A stretch of 10,541 bases of DNA from Bacteroidales bacterium UBA4073 (GCA_002383425.1 DFYV01000168.1:1-10541); one strand, 5' to 3'. Counted from the stretch's first letter, positions 1-6,785 are shown. Translations and numbers: made by a program. Notes: generated by a model from the sequence alone, not told the origin.

Positions 1-76
1 ACAAAAATGCGTCAATTTATTTTACGATTAAAACTTTGTAAAATATTGATTCTTAAGCATGGGTCAGGAGTTCTGA

Positions 77-146
77 AATTACGAATTTCAAATTACGAAT
101 TTCAAATTACGAATTACGAATTACGAATTTCAAATTACGAATTACG
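77..146. repeat. Heptad array 1 (units AATTACG and AATTTCA)
   Basis: Ten consecutive 7-bp units with no phase slip. Seven are AATTACG (starting at 77, 91, 105, 112, 119, 133 and 140) and three are AATTTCA (starting at 84, 98 and 126). Only these two unit types occur, differing at the last three positions, so the array looks recently amplified. It lies about 155 bp beyond the stop codon of the methyltransferase gene. There is no spacer/repeat alternation of the CRISPR kind, and no protein is credibly encoded. Confidence 0.93.
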
Positions 147-193
147 AAGTTTTTATTCATTAATCAACATTTATCAATTTCTTCTAAAACTAT

Positions 194-277
194 CTTCCTT
201 CTACCCTCTTCCTTCTGCCTTTTACCTTCTACATTCTGACTTCTACCTTCTAATTTCTTCATTCTACCTTCTAATTT
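194..277. repeat. Heptad array 2 (consensus CTACCTT)
   Basis: Twelve consecutive 7-bp units in constant phase, with consensus CTACCTT on the plus strand. The units in order are CTTCCTT, CTACCCT, CTTCCTT, CTGCCTT, TTACCTT, CTACATT, CTGACTT, CTACCTT, CTAATTT, CTTCATT, CTACCTT and CTAATTT. The array is a pyrimidine-rich strand opposite a purine-rich one. It is more degenerate than array 1 although the two are only 47 bp apart. It ends 23 bp before the stop codon of the minus-strand methyltransferase gene (301-303). Confidence 0.88.
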
Positions 278-300
278 CATTTTGTATTGAGCCTTTGCGC

Positions 301-1053
301 CTAACGGCCATCAACCTCAAGCAATTTGGTCTTTTTTCGTATAGTACGTATGGCAAGGTGGATAACTCCTATTGCCACTAATGCAATAAACCATCCTTTC
401 CCCCATGGGCTTAGCTTAAGCCATTTACCCCCATTTGTCATAACCTCATGAATGTACTGAAAAATAAAAAACATCAACACCAGGTTAAACAGCCCGATGC
501 TTTCGCGCTTCACCACTTTCCGAAAGGAAAAGCAAACACCTGGCGAATGCCACCTGAACCTAAGAAGTAAAAAGGAGGGTACGCTATTAGCCCAATTCAG
601 GTAAGCCTGTCCAAACTTTTCACGCAGGAAAAATTCCTCGGCATACATTATCCGTTCGTAGTAGAGCCAGTAAACCAGCATGAAAATAATTACAAATCCA
701 ACGCACCTGGTAAGTAGGGCAAGCCCAAGCCACATAAGAAAGTTTCCAAGGTAAAGTGGGTGGCGAACAAGCGAATACATACCCGAAGTGTTAACCGTAT
801 CGGCTACCTGTTTTTTGGTGTTCCTGCCCGAAGTGTTCCTGGGAGTGTAGCCAATGGTAATAGCCCGAATTACCAGACCTATAAAACTCAAGATGAAGCA
901 TGCAATAAAGTAAAAAGCATTATATGAATACTGATGGCTAATATGAAGATAAACATAGTAACCAATTCCAGCAAAAATCAAAATTACCGGCAAGTAGCTG
1001 CGATGCCTAAAAAGAAAATTGCCTTGCTTACAAAACGATTCAATTAATGCCAT
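301..1053 (-). CDS. ICMT/PEMT-family integral membrane methyltransferase
   Basis: A 250-residue membrane protein of the isoprenylcysteine carboxyl methyltransferase / phospholipid methyltransferase superfamily, which uses S-adenosylmethionine at the membrane face. The family signature is visible: SLVRHPLYLGN at residues 94-104, then hydrophobic helices to about 130, then E139-E140 and FGQAYLNW (147-154), matching the usual C-terminal part of the SAM site. Hydrophobic stretches near 20-36, 44-66, 104-130, 185-200 and 220-236 suggest five or six membrane segments. The ATG at 1053 follows a good promoter with a leader of about 20 nt. A second ATG five bases upstream is out of frame. The gene stands alone, separated from the exonuclease gene by a repeat array. 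The substrate cannot be read from the sequence. Bacterial relatives include LmtA of Leptospira, which methylates a lipid A phosphate, but a small-molecule or lipid substrate of another kind is equally possible. Confidence 0.85.
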   Translation of the reverse strand: MALIESFCKQGNFLFRHRSYLPVILIFAGIGYYVYLHISHQYSYNAFYFIACFILSFIGLVIRAITIGYTPRNTSGRNTKKQVADTVNTSGMYSLVRHPLYLGNFLMWLGLALLTRCVGFVIIFMLVYWLYYERIMYAEEFFLREKFGQAYLNWANSVPSFLLLRFRWHSPGVCFSFRKVVKRESIGLFNLVLMFFIFQYIHEVMTNGGKWLKLSPWGKGWFIALVAIGVIHLAIRTIRKKTKLLEVDGR

Positions 1054-1078
1054 ATCATATTTCTAATAAGTTCGGAAG

Positions 1079-1108
1079 CAAATATAGTACTTATTGATAT
1101 ACATCAAT
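1079..1108 (-). promoter_or_regulatory. Bacteroidota-type promoter of the methyltransferase gene
   Basis: On the minus strand, TATATTTG followed by C (1079-1086) matches the Bacteroidota -7 consensus TAnnTTTG exactly. About 18 bp upstream, ATTG (1105-1108) can serve as the -33 element. Transcription would start near 1072, leaving a leader of about 20 nt before the ATG at 1053. The gene is thus probably transcribed on its own rather than from the exonuclease gene. Confidence 0.68.
1093..1108. promoter_or_regulatory. 16-bp palindrome overlapping the -33 element, possible operator
   Basis: ATTGAT (1093-1098), four bases ATAC, then ATCAAT (1103-1108) form a perfect inverted repeat with 6-bp arms. 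The right arm contains the presumed -33 ATTG of the promoter, and the left arm lies in the spacer. A dimeric regulator bound here would compete with RNA polymerase. No regulator gene is adjacent, and in AT-rich DNA such a palindrome can arise by chance. Confidence 0.4.
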
Positions 1109-1152
1109 GAGCCCAGTCTAAAAAGTTTATGGGCAAAAGTTACATAATGCAA

Positions 1153-1243
1153 AAGGCGTAAGGCATAAGGCGTTAGGTGTTGGGCGTTTGGTGTGAGGCG
1201 TTGAGCGTTTGGCTTTGGGCTTTGGACTTTTAACGTTTAACGT
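1153..1243. repeat. Heptad array 3, graded units, overlapping the exonuclease stop
   Basis: Thirteen 7-bp units in constant phase on the plus strand: AAGGCGT, AAGGCAT, AAGGCGT, TAGGTGT, TGGGCGT, TTGGTGT, GAGGCGT, TGAGCGT, TTGGCTT, TGGGCTT, TGGACTT, TTAACGT and TTAACGT. Neighbouring units resemble each other more than distant ones, so the array changes gradually along its length. The last unit (1237-1243) contains the stop codon and the final Arg codon of the minus-strand exonuclease gene. The array fills most of the spacer between the exonuclease and methyltransferase genes. No terminator hairpin for the exonuclease transcript is evident within it. Confidence 0.88.
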
Positions 1244-2001
1244 TTCATCTTAAGGTAAATGGAAGTGAGCACTTTTTTAGTATGTAAGGGGAAATCGCCA
1301 TTCATCATCCATGAGTAGTAGCTTGGCTCAGCCCTTAAAACATCTACCACTGGTTTTCCCTTATGCTTCCCAAAGTTGAATATTTCAACTCCTTTATCAT
1401 CAAGGATAATACGACCAGCAAAATCGACATTACGGTTAAATGAGCTGAACTCTGCAAGGAAATCGATATCGTTTTTGAGTTCGGGGTAGCGCTCAAGCTG
1501 AGCGCAAAGGATTTCGAAGGTGGCCAGTGTATCGGCTTCGGCGCTATGGGCATTGACCATGTCCTTATCAAGGTAAAACTTGTATGCGGCAGTCAACGTT
1601 CTCTTTTCCATTTTATGGAAAATGGTTTGCACATCAATGAACTTATGTTTTTTCAGGTCGATATTGACTCCGGCACGAAGGAATTCCTCAGCCAGAAGTG
1701 GTAAATCAAACCTATTAGAATTAAAACCGGCAAAATCGCAACCTTCAATAAAATTAGCCAAGGATTTGGCAATCGCCTTGAAGGTGGGAGCATCCTTTAC
1801 GTCAGCATCGGTAATGCCATGAACAGCAGTGGCCTCAGGAGGAATGGGTATTTCGGGATTTACCCGCCGTACTTTTGATTCGCGGTTTCCGTTTGGAAAT
1901 ACCTTAAGCACTGCGATTTCAACAATTCTATCCTTAGCTACATCAATACCGGTAGTCTCCAAATCGAAAACAACCAAAGGGTTTTTAATAATCAGACCCA
2001 T
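1237..2001 (-). CDS. DEDDh 3'-5' exonuclease with ExoX-like C-terminal domain
   Basis: A 254-residue DnaQ-superfamily exonuclease. The ExoI motif VFDLETTG (residues 11-18) gives D13 and E15; the ExoII region GFNSNRFDLPLL (92-103) gives D99; the ExoIII motif HSAEADTLA (152-160) gives H152 and D157, so the DEDDh set is complete. After about residue 205, FNFGKHKGK (208-216) and YYSWMMNGDFP (228-238) match the small C-terminal domain of ExoX-like exonucleases. A role in DNA repair or proofreading is inferred; it is too short to be a replicative polymerase subunit. The start is taken at 2001 (MGLIIKNP). A frame open to 2043 would put the first 14 codons in the terminator hairpin of dnaN, and AAAGG sits a suitable distance before 2001. 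No promoter box was found between dnaN and this gene, so transcription by read-through or from inside dnaN is likely. The stop codon lies inside heptad array 3. Confidence 0.93.
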   Translation of the reverse strand: MGLIIKNPLVVFDLETTGIDVAKDRIVEIAVLKVFPNGNRESKVRRVNPEIPIPPEATAVHGITDADVKDAPTFKAIAKSLANFIEGCDFAGFNSNRFDLPLLAEEFLRAGVNIDLKKHKFIDVQTIFHKMEKRTLTAAYKFYLDKDMVNAHSAEADTLATFEILCAQLERYPELKNDIDFLAEFSSFNRNVDFAGRIILDDKGVEIFNFGKHKGKPVVDVLRAEPSYYSWMMNGDFPLHTKKVLTSIYLKMKR

Positions 2002-2023
2002 TTTTGTGAACCTTTCTTTAAAT

Positions 2024-2057
2024 AAAAAACTTCCCCAAACCAAAGCTGGGGAAGTTT
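2024..2057 (-). terminator. Rho-independent terminator after dnaN
   Basis: On the minus strand, the arms 2057-2047 and 2037-2027 form an 11-bp stem with a core of CTTCCCC against GGGGAAG and a 9-nt loop. It is followed directly by a run of six T (2029-2024, partly within the stem base). It begins 11 nt after the dnaN stop codon and ends 22 nt before the exonuclease ATG. This is the strongest terminator in the window and closes the gldF-to-dnaN block. Because no other promoter is seen for the exonuclease gene, it may act as a partial terminator that lowers expression of that gene. Confidence 0.88.
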
Positions 2058-2067
2058 AAACGTTTTA

Positions 2068-3198
2068 TTAAGCGCCTACCATCATGGGCATCAGAAGCAT
2101 CAACACATCCTCGTCGGGGTTTTCGTTCTGATGTGGGAATAGTAGGCCGGCACGTGATGGATCGGACAGGGATAGAACAACATCGGTTGAGGAAAGGTTG
2201 GCTAAAATTTCGGCAAGGAAAGCCGATTTAAAGCCAATTTCCATTTCATCGCCCTGATAATCACATGTTAAACGCTCATAAGCAGAAACCGAAAAATCGA
2301 GGTCTTGAGCCGATACCTCACATTGGTTAGCCGTTAAACCTAACTTAACAAGATTGCTGGCAGCATTGGAATATATTGACACACGACGTACCGAGTTGTA
2401 GAAATCTAACCTATCAATAATCATTCGGTTAGGGTTATTAACAGGAATAACAGCGCTATAGTTGGGGTATTCACCTTCAACCAAACGACAAATCAAGGTG
2501 TAACCACTCATGGTGAAAAGAGCATTTTTACTGTCAAACTCCACGTTAACCCAACCTATTTCTTTGACAAGGATCGACTTGAGCAGGTTAGCAGGTTTTT
2601 TGGGAAGAATAAATGATGAAGAATCTTCAACCCGAACATCTTTGCGCCGGTAGCGAACAAGCTTATGCGAGTCGGAAGCTACAAAGGTCATGCCCTCGCC
2701 TGTAAACTCAATAAAAATACCGTTCATCACCGGGCGCATTTCATCGTCGGCGGTAGCAAAAATGGTTTTAGTAATACCGTTCAGCATTACATCGGCAGCT
2801 ACCTTAACGCTAACCTTGCTTTCGGGATTTAATACCGCTGGTTTGGGAAAATCCTCAGCTTGCTGACCAACAATATTAAATTGCCCATTCTCCGAATGGA
2901 TTACGATGGCAAGTGAACCCGGATCGATTTCGAAGGTTAAGGGCTGCTCCGAAAACTCCTTAAGCGTGTCAATAAGAATTTTAAAGGGAATTGCAATTGA
3001 ACCATCACCCATCACGTTATCAAGGGTAATTTTTGTTGTAAGTGTCGTTTCAAGGTCGGAGGCTGTAATTTCCAGCTCGTTTCCTTCCAGCTTAAATAAA
3101 AAGTTGTCGAGAATTGGTAAGGTGTTCTTGCTGCTGATAACTCTGCTCACCACAGTTAAGTGACTCAGTAGCGTGGTGCTTGATACAACAAATTTCAT
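2068..3198 (-). CDS. dnaN: DNA polymerase III beta subunit (sliding clamp)
   Basis: A 376-residue sliding clamp, the usual length for the family. The homodimer ring encircles DNA, tethers the replicative polymerase and recruits repair and loader proteins. Typical features are visible: NTLPILDN near residues 25-32, RPVMNGIF (155-162), ASDSHKL (174-180), EGEYPNY (241-247) and the C-terminal LLMPMM (368-373), which forms part of the protein-binding pocket. The three clamp domains run roughly 1-118, 128-250 and 255-376. The start is placed at 3198 (MKFVVSS), where the family begins; the upstream 20 codons look non-coding. The gene sits downstream of gldF, gldG and the DUF4340-like gene after a 149-bp gap. 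No exact TAnnTTTG box was found in that gap, but direct repeats at 3241-3269 suggest local control. A clear terminator follows. Confidence 0.98.
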   Translation of the reverse strand: MKFVVSSTTLLSHLTVVSRVISSKNTLPILDNFLFKLEGNELEITASDLETTLTTKITLDNVMGDGSIAIPFKILIDTLKEFSEQPLTFEIDPGSLAIVIHSENGQFNIVGQQAEDFPKPAVLNPESKVSVKVAADVMLNGITKTIFATADDEMRPVMNGIFIEFTGEGMTFVASDSHKLVRYRRKDVRVEDSSSFILPKKPANLLKSILVKEIGWVNVEFDSKNALFTMSGYTLICRLVEGEYPNYSAVIPVNNPNRMIIDRLDFYNSVRRVSIYSNAASNLVKLGLTANQCEVSAQDLDFSVSAYERLTCDYQGDEMEIGFKSAFLAEILANLSSTDVVLSLSDPSRAGLLFPHQNENPDEDVLMLLMPMMVGA

Positions 3199-3240
3199 AT
3201 CTCTATAATTTAAGTTTTGGTTTCCTTTTTCTAAAAACTC

Positions 3241-3269
3241 ATTCTCACTAACAATCAATTATTCTCACT
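3241..3269. repeat. Direct repeat upstream of dnaN, 20-bp period
   Basis: ATTCTCACT occurs at 3241-3249 and again at 3261-3269, two perfect 9-bp copies exactly 20 bp apart, about two helical turns. They lie 43 and 63 bp upstream of the dnaN ATG in its only sizeable leader region. They do not match the DnaA box. A paired regulator site is possible but not shown. Confidence 0.45.
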
Positions 3270-3347
3270 TTTCGTTTAAGAATTGAAAATCAGCACAATT
3301 TAAAACTAAAAGGGATTTCAATAATACAAAATTTTACCTTAATAACA

Positions 3348-4328
3348 CTAACTATTTTCAGAATTATTTACATACTCGTCAATGGAGCATAGAACGTAAT
3401 GGAATTGAAGGTATGTGCCAATCAAAAATCGATTATTAGGCAGTTTGATGAGTAAACGATTGGGATCGTACTCAAGTTTTTGCCCTAAGATATTCGTGAA
3501 ATCTTTACCGGTTATTTTGTATATGGTGTATTCATAGGTTTTACCGCTAACCATTTCGATTTGTAGCTCAACAATAGTATTTTCGGGTTTTGCTGATAAT
3601 ATATCATTTTTACATGGAAATCTCAGCTTTAAATCGCCGAATGAGTAAAATAAGCTGCTAACGTTTGCCAAATTTATACCGGAAAGTTTACTACCAGTTG
3701 AACTAAGCAGGATAATACTATCCTCATCCAACTGTATGGTATAACCTTTTTGGTTTTGCGGAAAATCAACCTTTATCTTTACTACATCATCCAGGGGTTC
3801 GATGAAAAGTTTGCTTGCCAGCCAGCTATCGGGGTTTAGCGAAAAATATTCAATTAAATCATCGGTGGCAACTGTCGATTCCACGTAGTAAGGCGTTAAA
3901 AAACCTCCCTTAAGTGCCACAGGCTTGTAGTTGAACTCTGGGATGGAAGCTATCAGGAATTCCCTTAGCAGGCTATTATTGCTTCCAAATATTCTTACCT
4001 GAATAGCTTTACTTTTGAATAGCTGAGCCATATCATCCCCTGTTTTCAGGGTTGCTGGTGCTATGGACTTTATGGTTCTTAAAATGTTGATAAATTGTGC
4101 TACTGAAGCTGAATCGGCAAAGTAAAAATCGTTTAAATACCAAATACCATTGCTATTGGCAAGCCTAAGGGTATCGGATTCCTTTACCAGCTCTATTGCT
4201 TTTATAGTTGAACTTTTTACGAAAAACTTCGATTGGTTGTAACTCCTGCACCAATAAACAAAATAAAAAATACCAACCCCTAATGCAGTTATTAGGATGG
4301 TAAGGGTGACAATTTTTTTAGCTGACAT
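3348..4328 (-). CDS. DUF4340-like membrane-anchored protein, partner of GldFG
   Basis: A 326-residue protein with a single N-terminal membrane segment (about residues 6-26) and a long soluble part expected to lie in the periplasm. The region around residues 50-90, with GIWYLND (61-67) and ADSASVAQFINILRTIKS (71-88), matches the pattern of DUF4340 proteins, which repeat a short unit on a beta scaffold and often sit beside GldG-type ABC auxiliary proteins. The start is set at 4328 (MSAKKIV). It overlaps the last 11 bp of gldG (4318-4328), a layout that favours translational coupling and points to a shared complex. A longer frame open to 4382 would extend far into gldG and is less likely. The biochemical function is unknown. 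The DUF4340 assignment is from pattern, not from a search. Confidence 0.75.
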   Translation of the reverse strand: MSAKKIVTLTILITALGVGIFYFVYWCRSYNQSKFFVKSSTIKAIELVKESDTLRLANSNGIWYLNDFYFADSASVAQFINILRTIKSIAPATLKTGDDMAQLFKSKAIQVRIFGSNNSLLREFLIASIPEFNYKPVALKGGFLTPYYVESTVATDDLIEYFSLNPDSWLASKLFIEPLDDVVKIKVDFPQNQKGYTIQLDEDSIILLSSTGSKLSGINLANVSSLFYSFGDLKLRFPCKNDILSAKPENTIVELQIEMVSGKTYEYTIYKITGKDFTNILGQKLEYDPNRLLIKLPNNRFLIGTYLQFHYVLCSIDEYVNNSENS

Positions 4329-6036
4329 TTCTAAAGGTATATTTTTTTCTTCGAACAATACTCCAGGTAATTCCTGCAACAACCAGAATCAGCGAGGGCA
4401 ATACCATATTAAACAACTGCCAGTAACGACGCTCGTTTACTGCTCTTTTCCTATCGAGCAAACGAAGCTTAATATCCCTTGAGCGTAGCTCAAGTAGCCC
4501 ATTATCATCGCAAAGGTATTTCACCATGTTTAACACAAGTTCCTTATTACCAAATGTTTGCTGGGTAAACCTATCGAAACCCAACGGAATAACGTATGCC
4601 CCATTGGGGCGACGCTGAACCTCGTTACGAATAATATCGGCATCGGCAACAACAATCATTTTTGTAGGAACACTACGATCGATAAAATTGATGGCAGTGC
4701 CTGGAAGAATCGAACTTAAGGGGCGATTCCTGAAGTTTGACCTGAAAACACCTTGTAATTCAACAGCCACAGGAACATTAGGATTCTGAAACTCATAGCG
4801 GGTTATCGCATTGCTAACCTGATTTAGATTGATAAGCACAGGAACTTTAACAAGTTTACTTTCCCTTGATGTGGACAGCAGAATTCGTTTTTTAACCTCA
4901 GCGCTCATACCAACCGTATCGATAGGGCTAATAAATTTTGCCAGAATAAGGTTTAACCCTTTGGTAACAGCATTGTCAGCCGGAGGGGTGAGCAGGGGAT
5001 AGTACAACCAGGGTGCCGGAACAAAACGTGGCTCCTGTCCAACAAGTGCAGAGTTTACAGGAATTACAGAGCATTGCAAATCCTGCACCAGCAACGGGTT
5101 AAGTCGGACACCGTAACGGAAAAGCATATCGTCGAGGTTATGTTGATTGACAAACGCCAGTGTTGATGCTCCGGTTGACAAACTATCGATACTAACGCTC
5201 ACCGGGTCAACAAGCCAAAGCACCCGTCCACCCTGCATGATAAACTGATCAATGATAAGCTTATCAGCGTCGGGTATAGGTTTGGTTGGGCCTGCCACAA
5301 TAATTGCTCTGTATGGCTTTAGCGCATTGGGGTCAGCATTGATTACCACCCTGCTTACATCGTAGTACTGTGCAAGTTCACGTTCAATATCGCCGGTTTC
5401 AAACTCATCGAGTTCACCATGCCCCTCAATAAATGCAATCTGTTGTCGGGTTTGAGTAGTGATACGGTCAATGGCATCGACCAGCGCATATTCGAAATTT
5501 TGAATGGATAGGTTGATATTTTCCTCACCTGAGAGGTTCGGGTTATTTCGCAATAGATTAACAGCCAGTTCTTTACCACGGTATGTGATTATACACCCCG
5601 GGAAGATGATACGTTGAATCATTGCGCCTTCCTTGTCCTTGATATGTACGTTGGTTGGTACAAGACCTTTATCGGAAAGTTGGCGGAAAAGCTTATCCTG
5701 GTTCTTTGAACCACTTAGAGTGTAAGGATTTACAAATTCATACTGAATTTTTTTGCCGGCAATCACTTTGAACTCGCTAAGGGTTTCGGCCAGGGCTTTT
5801 TTCATACGCACGAAAGCTACCGGCAATTCCCCCTCTAGGTAAACTCTGACAACCACAATATCATCTAACCCCTTCAAAACCTCACGCGTAACAGGTTGTA
5901 TGGTAAACCGTTTATCTTCGGTTAAATCGATCCGGAAATAAATGAATGACGATATTACATTGATTACCAGCAAGCTGATTAGCAAAATTAAAATTGCTTT
6001 AAAACTTCTAACTTTAATACTTTTACTGAGACTCAT
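4318..6036 (-). CDS. gldG: GldG, gliding-associated ABC transporter auxiliary protein
   Basis: A 572-residue protein with one N-terminal membrane segment (about 13-33), a large extracytoplasmic region and a C-terminal segment (about 545-561) followed by a short basic tail. The region after residue 40, with LTEDKRFTIQPVT, and IEGHGE at 203-208 are typical of GldG and related ABC-auxiliary (PF09822-type) proteins; IKLRLLDRK (522-530) before the last helix also fits. With GldF and the ATPase GldA it forms an ABC transporter linked to gliding in Flavobacterium. The pair is also present in Bacteroidota that do not glide, so motility should not be assumed. The ATG lies 17 bp after gldF and the 3' end overlaps the DUF4340-like gene, so these three are probably one transcript. 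The length is close to that of characterised GldG. Confidence 0.92.
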   Translation of the reverse strand: MSLSKSIKVRSFKAILILLISLLVINVISSFIYFRIDLTEDKRFTIQPVTREVLKGLDDIVVVRVYLEGELPVAFVRMKKALAETLSEFKVIAGKKIQYEFVNPYTLSGSKNQDKLFRQLSDKGLVPTNVHIKDKEGAMIQRIIFPGCIITYRGKELAVNLLRNNPNLSGEENINLSIQNFEYALVDAIDRITTQTRQQIAFIEGHGELDEFETGDIERELAQYYDVSRVVINADPNALKPYRAIIVAGPTKPIPDADKLIIDQFIMQGGRVLWLVDPVSVSIDSLSTGASTLAFVNQHNLDDMLFRYGVRLNPLLVQDLQCSVIPVNSALVGQEPRFVPAPWLYYPLLTPPADNAVTKGLNLILAKFISPIDTVGMSAEVKKRILLSTSRESKLVKVPVLINLNQVSNAITRYEFQNPNVPVAVELQGVFRSNFRNRPLSSILPGTAINFIDRSVPTKMIVVADADIIRNEVQRRPNGAYVIPLGFDRFTQQTFGNKELVLNMVKYLCDDNGLLELRSRDIKLRLLDRKRAVNERRYWQLFNMVLPSLILVVAGITWSIVRRKKYTFRNVS

Positions 6037-6053
6037 GGCGTAAAATTTTTAGA

Positions 6054-6785
6054 TTACCATTTACGCGATTCAAGTTTTAACCGGGTAAGGGCGAGAAAAA
6101 AGGCTGAGATGGATAGGAAGTAAACAATATCGCGCGAATCGATTACACCACGGCTAACCGAGTCGTAATGCTCGCTGATGCTAAGTGCCAGTAAGGCAGA
6201 TTGAGCCCATTGCATGGACTGCAGTTCAGCAATCCATGCAAAACCATCGTAAAAAAGGAAGCATAATGCAACAGCCGAAAGGAAAGCGACAATAATGTTA
6301 TCGGTTAAGCTTGAAGTGAACAGGCCCATAGAGGCATAGGCCGAAGCCAGTAAAAACAAGCCGATGAATGATCCCCAGGTTGCCGCCCAATCCAGATTAC
6401 CTGGTGGATTTCCCAAAATGGAAACGGTGTATAAAAAGATGAATGCTGGGGCAATGATAATGGCAACAAGCACCAGTGAGGCAAAAAACTTTCCGAGTAC
6501 CAACGCCGAATCGGAAATGGGACGGGTAAGAATGAGCTCAATGGTACCCGATTTTTTCTCATCGGCAAACATACGCATGGTGGCAGAGGGAACAAGGAAC
6601 AGGAATAACCATGGCGAAATGTAGAATAAGGGTTCTAAGGTTGCATAACCTGAATCGAGAATATTAGCGTTACCGGGCAACACCCAAAGAAATAATCCGG
6701 TAAGAATAAGGAATAGTATTGCAATGACATATCCTGTTAACGATGAGAAAAAATTTTGTAACTCCCTTATAAAAATCGCCTTCAT
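6054..6785 (-). CDS. gldF: GldF, ABC-2 type permease of the gliding-associated transporter
   Basis: A 243-residue inner-membrane permease with about six hydrophobic segments (near 16-35, 55-69, 97-122, 136-157, 164-186 and 219-234). The cytoplasmic loop TMRMFADEKKSGTIELIL (69-86) followed by TRPI is the hallmark of GldF and related ABC-2 permeases, and HYDSVSRGVIDSRD (206-219) before the last helix is also typical. It needs an ATPase, GldA in Flavobacterium, that is not encoded in this window; in many Bacteroidota gldA lies elsewhere, so this is not evidence of a broken system. It is the first gene of the block ending at dnaN. No TAnnTTTG promoter was found upstream, but the AT-rich spacer holds a hairpin and direct repeats. 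There is no recognisable Shine-Dalgarno sequence. Confidence 0.94.
   Translation of the reverse strand: MKAIFIRELQNFFSSLTGYVIAILFLILTGLFLWVLPGNANILDSGYATLEPLFYISPWLFLFLVPSATMRMFADEKKSGTIELILTRPISDSALVLGKFFASLVLVAIIIAPAFIFLYTVSILGNPPGNLDWAATWGSFIGLFLLASAYASMGLFTSSLTDNIIVAFLSAVALCFLFYDGFAWIAELQSMQWAQSALLALSISEHYDSVSRGVIDSRDIVYFLSISAFFLALTRLKLESRKW

Larger units (their letters stand above)
1..300. other. Gene-free left end of the window, largely heptad repeats
   Basis: No credible gene is seen here. About half of the stretch is made of two arrays with a 7-bp period (77-146 and 194-277). Positions 147-193 between them are AT-rich and may be a decayed continuation. Positions 1-76 show nothing recognisable: no TAnnTTTG box on either strand and no clear terminator. 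The open frame that crosses the arrays on the plus strand (7-381) gives a low-complexity product that only mirrors the repeats, and it runs antisense into the methyltransferase gene. No strong hairpin with a T-run was found for that upstream gene, which ends at 301. Confidence 0.7.

Noticed and set aside
77..146. Possible CRISPR array
   Set aside because: Units are 7 bp and contiguous, with no unique spacers of 25-40 bp and no cas genes nearby.
7..381. Plus-strand open frame of 124 codons
   Set aside because: The product is a low-complexity repeat that follows from reading 7-bp arrays, and its end is antisense to the methyltransferase gene. No promoter or family resemblance.
1344..1822. Open frames inside the exonuclease gene on both strands (1344-1571 minus, 1580-1822 plus)
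   Set aside because: They are shadows of a gene with a complete DEDDh motif set, and their products resemble no family.
2002..2043. Longer N-terminus for the exonuclease (start at 2043)
   Set aside because: The extra codons coincide with the terminator hairpin and T-run of dnaN, and the family starts close to the ExoI motif as in the 2001 start.
3199..3258. Longer N-terminus for DnaN (start at 3258)
   Set aside because: Clamp proteins begin with MKF-like sequence directly before the first strand; the extra 20 residues have no family counterpart.
3314..3345. TAAAATTTTG upstream of dnaN as a -7 box
   Set aside because: The distance between TA and TTTG is four bases rather than two, so it does not fit TAnnTTTG.
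5355..6624. Open frames inside gldG and gldF (5355-5579 minus, 6305-6595 minus, 6364-6624 plus)
   Set aside because: Out-of-frame shadows of well-supported genes, without start signals or domain signatures.
6054..6785. Loss of the GldA ATPase as a sign of a broken transporter
   Set aside because: gldA often lies away from gldFG in this phylum, and both permease and auxiliary genes are intact.
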